The position numbers and the translations under genes are program-made. The notes below the pieces were generated by a model. The model searched no databases and was not told where the DNA came from. It saw nothing but the letters and a program-made list of their open reading frames with translations. Shown here one piece after another: positions 6,950-9,639 of a stretch of DNA of 9,639 nt; within the stretch, counting starts at the first letter, position 1, and the number at the start of each line of letters is the position of its first letter. Source of the stretch: Candidatus Dormiibacterota bacterium (lineage in GTDB: Bacteria > Chloroflexota > Dormibacteria > Aeolococcales > Aeolococcaceae); NCBI GenBank assembly GCA_027451645.1, contig DAIDIX010000050.1, positions 1-9,639 of the forward strand, read 5' to 3'.

Positions 6950-7680
6950 CAGTGGGTGGGACGGGATGGCGGGGTGCGGAGGGACCTTCTGGGACGGAGT
7001 GCATGGAAATACCAGCGAAGGTAGTGGGGCAGCCACTGCGCAACCTTGAAGTGGGACTCCCCTGCAGTCCTGTCCCGCCATGTCGTCGGAATCTCAGCCA
7101 CCCGCTTTCCCTGCTGCTTGGCCTTCGCCACAAGCTCAATGGCCATCTCGAATCCGCGGGTCGAGTCAATCCCGACCTCCTGGACGAATGTCCTGGAATA
7201 CGCCTTGAAGGCACTTGTCGCATCATGCGTGCCAACACGTCCCAGGTACCAGAGACTGAGATCCGCAAGTTTCGAAAGCGCATTCTTCACGGGAGGGCCA
7301 CCAAGGTGCTTCCCTCCCCTCATGTAGCGCGAACCTGCGGCAATGACCACATCATCGTGGATGAGGGAGGCGAGTTCTGGAATCTGGGAGGCATCATCGG
7401 AGTTGTCCCCCATTGTGACGACAACCGTGTCATGGGAAGCGTGGTCGAACCCGTACCGGAGGGCCTGTGCCGGTCCCCGTCCATACGTGTTGTGGAGCGG
7501 GTGGATCGAGGGATACTCCTTTATGAGTTCGCGGAGGAACGGCACTGTCGTGTCCGTTGGCATGTCATACACGACAAGCGTCTCATGGGGAACGTGGATG
7601 ATGGCCTCAAGGGACTGGAGGAACGGGACAATCCGTTCCCCTTCGTTGTACACCGGGATGACGATGGAAAAGGGATGCAT
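6949..7680 (-). CDS. Glycosyltransferase family 2, DPM1-like, without membrane segments
   Basis: The 243-residue product is a single GT-A domain. FSIVIPVYNEGERIVPF (4-20) opens the nucleotide-binding fold. ETLVVYDMPTDTT (33-45) replaces the usual 'VVDDGS' sequence, VTMGDNSDD (88-96) supplies the DXD-like metal site, and FKAYSR (158-163), RGFEMAIELV (175-184) and EIPTTWRDRTAGES (196-209) match the later motifs of dolichyl- or polyprenyl-phosphate mannosyltransferase-like enzymes. There is no C-terminal membrane domain, so it is probably soluble or loosely bound. It may move a hexose to a lipid carrier or to the growing glycan. ATG 7680 is preferred over upstream ATG 7791, which would give a cysteine- and histidine-rich tail crossing the divergent promoter region. 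No Shine-Dalgarno is seen before 7680. It is the first gene of the minus-strand run and is coupled to the epimerase. Confidence 0.9.
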   Translation of the reverse strand: MHPFSIVIPVYNEGERIVPFLQSLEAIIHVPHETLVVYDMPTDTTVPFLRELIKEYPSIHPLHNTYGRGPAQALRYGFDHASHDTVVVTMGDNSDDASQIPELASLIHDDVVIAAGSRYMRGGKHLGGPPVKNALSKLADLSLWYLGRVGTHDATSAFKAYSRTFVQEVGIDSTRGFEMAIELVAKAKQQGKRVAEIPTTWRDRTAGESHFKVAQWLPHYLRWYFHALRPRRSLRTPPSRPTH

Positions 7681-7762
7681 ATGCCAACAAGTATGAAGAA
7701 TGCATGGACAGCAGTGCACGGTCACGCACCACTTCCCGATCTCGGGTAAGATGCTACCGTCA

Positions 7763-7778
7763 GGACAGTGCGCTGTCC
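7763..7778. repeat. 16-base imperfect inverted repeat, possible operator or leader hairpin
   Basis: GGACAGTG / CGCTGTCC: seven of eight positions pair as Watson-Crick and one is a T-G mismatch that would form a G-U wobble in RNA. It begins 11 bases after the possible -10 TAAGAT and ends 18 bases before the ribosome site of the dehydrogenase gene. No T tract follows, so it is not an ordinary terminator. Confidence 0.45.
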
Positions 7779-7796
7779 GAAGAGGCTGCATGGTGT

Positions 7797-7802
7797 GAGG
7801 AG
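7797..7802 (+). promoter_or_regulatory. Ribosome binding site for the nucleotide-sugar dehydrogenase
   Basis: GAGGAG lies 6 bases before GTG 7809. It decides the start: the in-frame ATG at 7704 would add 35 residues that precede the Rossmann fold without any family match and would cover the divergent control region. Confidence 0.7.
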
Positions 7803-7808
7803 ATCAGG

Positions 7809-9047
7809 GTGACAGGTTCCGAGAGGCAGAAGATCGCTGTTGTCGGGGGGTGCGGACACATAGGACTGCCACTTGGGCTTGTCCTTGCGGACTACGGCTT
7901 TCCTGTCACGCTCTATGACATCAACGCTGATGCAGTTGCACGGGTGAATGCGGGAACGATGCCCTTCGAGGAGCATGGAGCGCAGGAGGTGCTCACAAGG
8001 TGTGCTGGCGTGAGTATCCATGCAACAACCGATGCCCGGGAAATCGAGGAGGTGGAAACGGTCGTCATTGTGGTCGGCACTCCCGTTGACGAGCACTACA
8101 ATCCGAACCTTGCTGTGGTTCCCTCTTCGGTTTCCGACCTCCTTCCCCACCTCCGTGAGGGGCAGCTCCTCATCCTGCGGAGCACACTCTTTCCCGGAAC
8201 CACGAGGCTTGTCTTCGAACTCCTTGCCCAGTCTGGAAAACGGGTGGGAGTCGCATTCTGTCCGGAGCGCATTGCGGAAGGTGAGGCAATCCATGAACTC
8301 ACCGAGCTTCCCCAGATCGTGTCGGCATACGACACGAGGAGTCTCGCGCGGGCAAAGGCCCTCTTCGGGGAACTCACTTCCGATCTTGTGGAACTCGATC
8401 CCGAGGAGGCAGAGCTCGCAAAGCTCTTCACGAACTCCTGGCGGTACATCAAGTTCGCCATTGCCAACCAGCTGTACATGATTGCCTCAAGCTTTGGCCT
8501 TGACTACGAGCACATCAGGTCAGCCATCACCTACAAGTATCCCCGTGCAGCGGACCTTGCCCGTGCAGGATTTGTCGCTGGCCCGTGCCTCCTCAAGGAC
8601 ACCATGCAGCTTGCAGCCTTCAACAACAATGAGTTCCTTCTCGGACATGCAGCAATGATGGTGAATGAGGGTCTCCCCCTCCACCTCGTGTCGAGCATCG
8701 AGCAGTCGTACGACCTCTCCGGCATGACAGTCGGTGTGCTTGGCATGGCGTTCAAGGCGGATTCCGATGACAACCGGGACAGCCTCAGCTACAAGCTCAA
8801 GAAGGTTCTCCAGTTCAAGTCCAGACGGGTTCTCTGCCATGATCCGTACGTGCGCAATGATCCCTCCCTCGTGGACCTCGACACTGTCCTCCGGGAGGCG
8901 GACCTTCTTGTCATAGGGGCTCCCCACGCTGACTACCGCACCCTTGACACGAAGCTTCCCATCATCGACATCTGGGGCAGTGTACGTCCTGGTTCCGTGG
9001 CAGCGCTTCACGACGGGGGAACCATCTCCCCGGGCATGCCGCTGTAG
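7809..9047 (+). CDS. Nucleotide-sugar (UDP-sugar) 6-dehydrogenase, UDP-glucose/UDP-ManNAc dehydrogenase family
   Basis: The 412-residue product oxidises the C6 hydroxyl of a UDP-sugar to a carboxylate in two NAD-dependent steps, giving a UDP-uronic acid for an acidic polymer. The cofactor motif is VVGGCGHIGLPLG (11-23) with D37 after the second strand. Next come VVGTPVDEHYNPN (88-100), LRSTLFPGTT (123-132) and CPERIAEGEA (151-160). The central helix has K205 and N209, and the active-site loop GFVAGPCLLKDT (254-265) places the catalytic cysteine at C260 and aspartate at D264, as in characterised UDP-glucose dehydrogenases. The third domain has GMAFKADSDDNRDSLSYKL (312-330). The GPCLLKD loop differs from the GFGGSCxPKD of typical UDP-glucose enzymes, so UDP-ManNAc or UDP-GlcNAc is also possible and no symbol is given. 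GTG start with GAGGAG. It is divergent from the glycosyltransferase run and convergent with the next gene. Confidence 0.93.
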   Translation: MTGSERQKIAVVGGCGHIGLPLGLVLADYGFPVTLYDINADAVARVNAGTMPFEEHGAQEVLTRCAGVSIHATTDAREIEEVETVVIVVGTPVDEHYNPNLAVVPSSVSDLLPHLREGQLLILRSTLFPGTTRLVFELLAQSGKRVGVAFCPERIAEGEAIHELTELPQIVSAYDTRSLARAKALFGELTSDLVELDPEEAELAKLFTNSWRYIKFAIANQLYMIASSFGLDYEHIRSAITYKYPRAADLARAGFVAGPCLLKDTMQLAAFNNNEFLLGHAAMMVNEGLPLHLVSSIEQSYDLSGMTVGVLGMAFKADSDDNRDSLSYKLKKVLQFKSRRVLCHDPYVRNDPSLVDLDTVLREADLLVIGAPHADYRTLDTKLPIIDIWGSVRPGSVAALHDGGTISPGMPL

Positions 9048-9064
9048 GGTGTCTTGGAGAGCCG

Positions 9065-9639
9065 TCAGGACCCGAGGACACGGCGTACACGGCGTGCGAC
9101 GCCAGTTGCACGCCTGAGGGGGGCAGTCACCTTCCAGGACAGGGACGAGGACAGCTGCTCTGCAGCAATCCTCATGCCTTCCCGCTGCAGGTGTGCAGGA
9201 TCCGGCTCACGCCGTGCGAGTGTCCGCCGTGCAGCGAGCACGTCCCCATACCGGGTGGCCCCGAGGTCCACGCTTGAGAGCCCGGAAAGGAGTGCAGCAA
9301 GGCATGCCTTCCAGGTTGCCGGGGACTGGAAGTCCTTAAGGCGTTCGGGACGCCCGGGGGAATCCGTTCCGAGAAGGAAGGCAGTGAGCTCGGTATCCGA
9401 ACTGTAGTAGAAGACTCCGGGTGCCTCTTCCCTGCCAAGGGTGTTCCGCACGACCTCCCGTGCAGTGGCGGTATCCCTGAGTGCAAGGGGAATGCCGTAC
9501 GCCAGGCACTTCACGATGGGAAACCCGAACCCTTCGTCATTTGAGGGGAAGACGATGACTGAGGCTCCGCTGTACAGCTGTTCGAGGGTTGCCTCATCGA
9601 GTGCTCCGCTCGGAATGGATTCCATGCCCGGAACACCTG
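9065..9639 (-). CDS. Glycosyltransferase family 4 (group 1), C-terminal part (truncated by the window edge)
   Basis: The frame is open to the right edge, leaving about 190 C-terminal residues. The visible part starts in the donor-binding domain: LEQLYSGASVIVFPSNDEGF followed by GFPIVKCLAYGIPLAL is the end of the GT-B glycosyltransferase group 1 domain. The first glutamate of the family's E-x7-E motif is present (EGFGFPIV) but the position of the second is lysine (K). The last 30 residues carry SLSWKVTAPLRRATG and a basic tail; an 'S-SW-TAPLR' segment is a frequent C-terminal element of polysaccharide glycosyltransferases and methyltransferases. The ATG at 9625 is internal, since the same frame continues upstream as GVPG. 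The gene ends 17 bases from the stop of the convergent dehydrogenase. GC is among the highest in the window. Confidence 0.88.
   Translation of the reverse strand, partial: GVPGMESIPSGALDEATLEQLYSGASVIVFPSNDEGFGFPIVKCLAYGIPLALRDTATAREVVRNTLGREEAPGVFYYSSDTELTAFLLGTDSPGRPERLKDFQSPATWKACLAALLSGLSSVDLGATRYGDVLAARRTLARREPDPAHLQREGMRIAAEQLSSSLSWKVTAPLRRATGVARRVRRVLGS

Larger units (their letters stand above)
7681..7808. promoter_or_regulatory. Divergent control region between the GT2 operon and the dehydrogenase gene
   Basis: This 128-base gap must hold promoters for both directions unless transcription enters from elsewhere. On the plus strand TAAGAT (7747-7752) is a -10 candidate, but no clear -35 is seen 16-18 bases upstream. 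It is flanked by an imperfect dyad CCCGAtcTCGGG (7735-7746) directly on its upstream side and by GGACAGtgcgCTGTCC (7763-7778) just downstream, where transcription would begin. On the minus strand CATACT is a weak -10 candidate close to ATG 7680, which would leave almost no leader. Dyads at these places could be repressor sites or leader hairpins; this is inference. Confidence 0.4.

Noticed and set aside
6936..7283. N-terminal extension of the epimerase
   Set aside because: It would put an Arg/Ser-rich tail over the preceding GT2 gene. The ribosome site at 6944-6949 and the GxxGxxG motif near residue 8 fix the start at 6935.
6898..7749. Plus-strand open frame of 283 codons
   Set aside because: It is antisense to the GT2 gene and the epimerase start; the translation has no motif, while both opposing genes have clear ones.
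7704..7808. N-terminal extension of the dehydrogenase from ATG 7704
   Set aside because: GAGGAG before GTG 7809 and the normal position of the cofactor motif after that start argue against it.
9091..9103. GGCGTgcgACGCC hairpin as a terminator near the convergent gene ends
   Set aside because: It is only five base pairs, lies inside the GT4 coding region, and has no T tract on either side.

Overview
The window is a bacterial surface-polysaccharide (exopolysaccharide, capsule or O-antigen type) biosynthesis locus. The lipobox-bearing lipoprotein, Shine-Dalgarno sites, tight gene packing and GTG starts all indicate bacteria. The sequence alone does not fix a phylum. There are no RNA genes, CRISPR arrays, insertion sequences or integrases, and no gap above 130 bases without a gene.

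Layout. Six genes lie on the minus strand and are read from about 7680 leftwards. In order of transcription they are: a small soluble family 2 glycosyltransferase (DPM1-like, 6949-7680); an NAD-dependent nucleotide-sugar epimerase (5907-6935); a two-headed GT2-GT4 glycosyltransferase (3507-5795); a predicted lipoprotein with a glycoside-hydrolase-like barrel and a C-terminal carbohydrate-binding-like domain (1774-3456); a methyltransferase with a long N-terminal helical region (417-1751); and the N-terminus of a GT4 glycosyltransferase that runs off the left edge (1-395). A nucleotide-sugar (UDP-sugar) 6-dehydrogenase is divergent on the plus strand (7809-9047). It meets, tail to tail with a 17-base gap, the C-terminal part of another GT4 glycosyltransferase that enters from the right edge (9065-9639, minus strand).

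How they may work together (inference). The dehydrogenase and epimerase would supply activated sugars, the dehydrogenase making a uronic acid and so an acidic polymer. Four glycosyltransferase genes, one with two catalytic domains, would assemble the repeat unit. The methyltransferase could methylate or cap the chain. The lipoprotein hydrolase would act outside the cytoplasm to trim, release or edit the polymer. No flippase, polymerase, chain-length regulator or initiating phosphoglycosyltransferase is visible, so the cluster extends beyond the window.

Base composition rises from left to right: sampled 60-base lines give roughly 40-50% GC in the methyltransferase and hydrolase genes, about 52% in the GT fusion, about 63% in the epimerase and 53-72% in the right-hand GT4. 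This suggests a mosaic locus. The shared control region is probably 7681-7808, which holds two inverted repeats around a possible -10 element.
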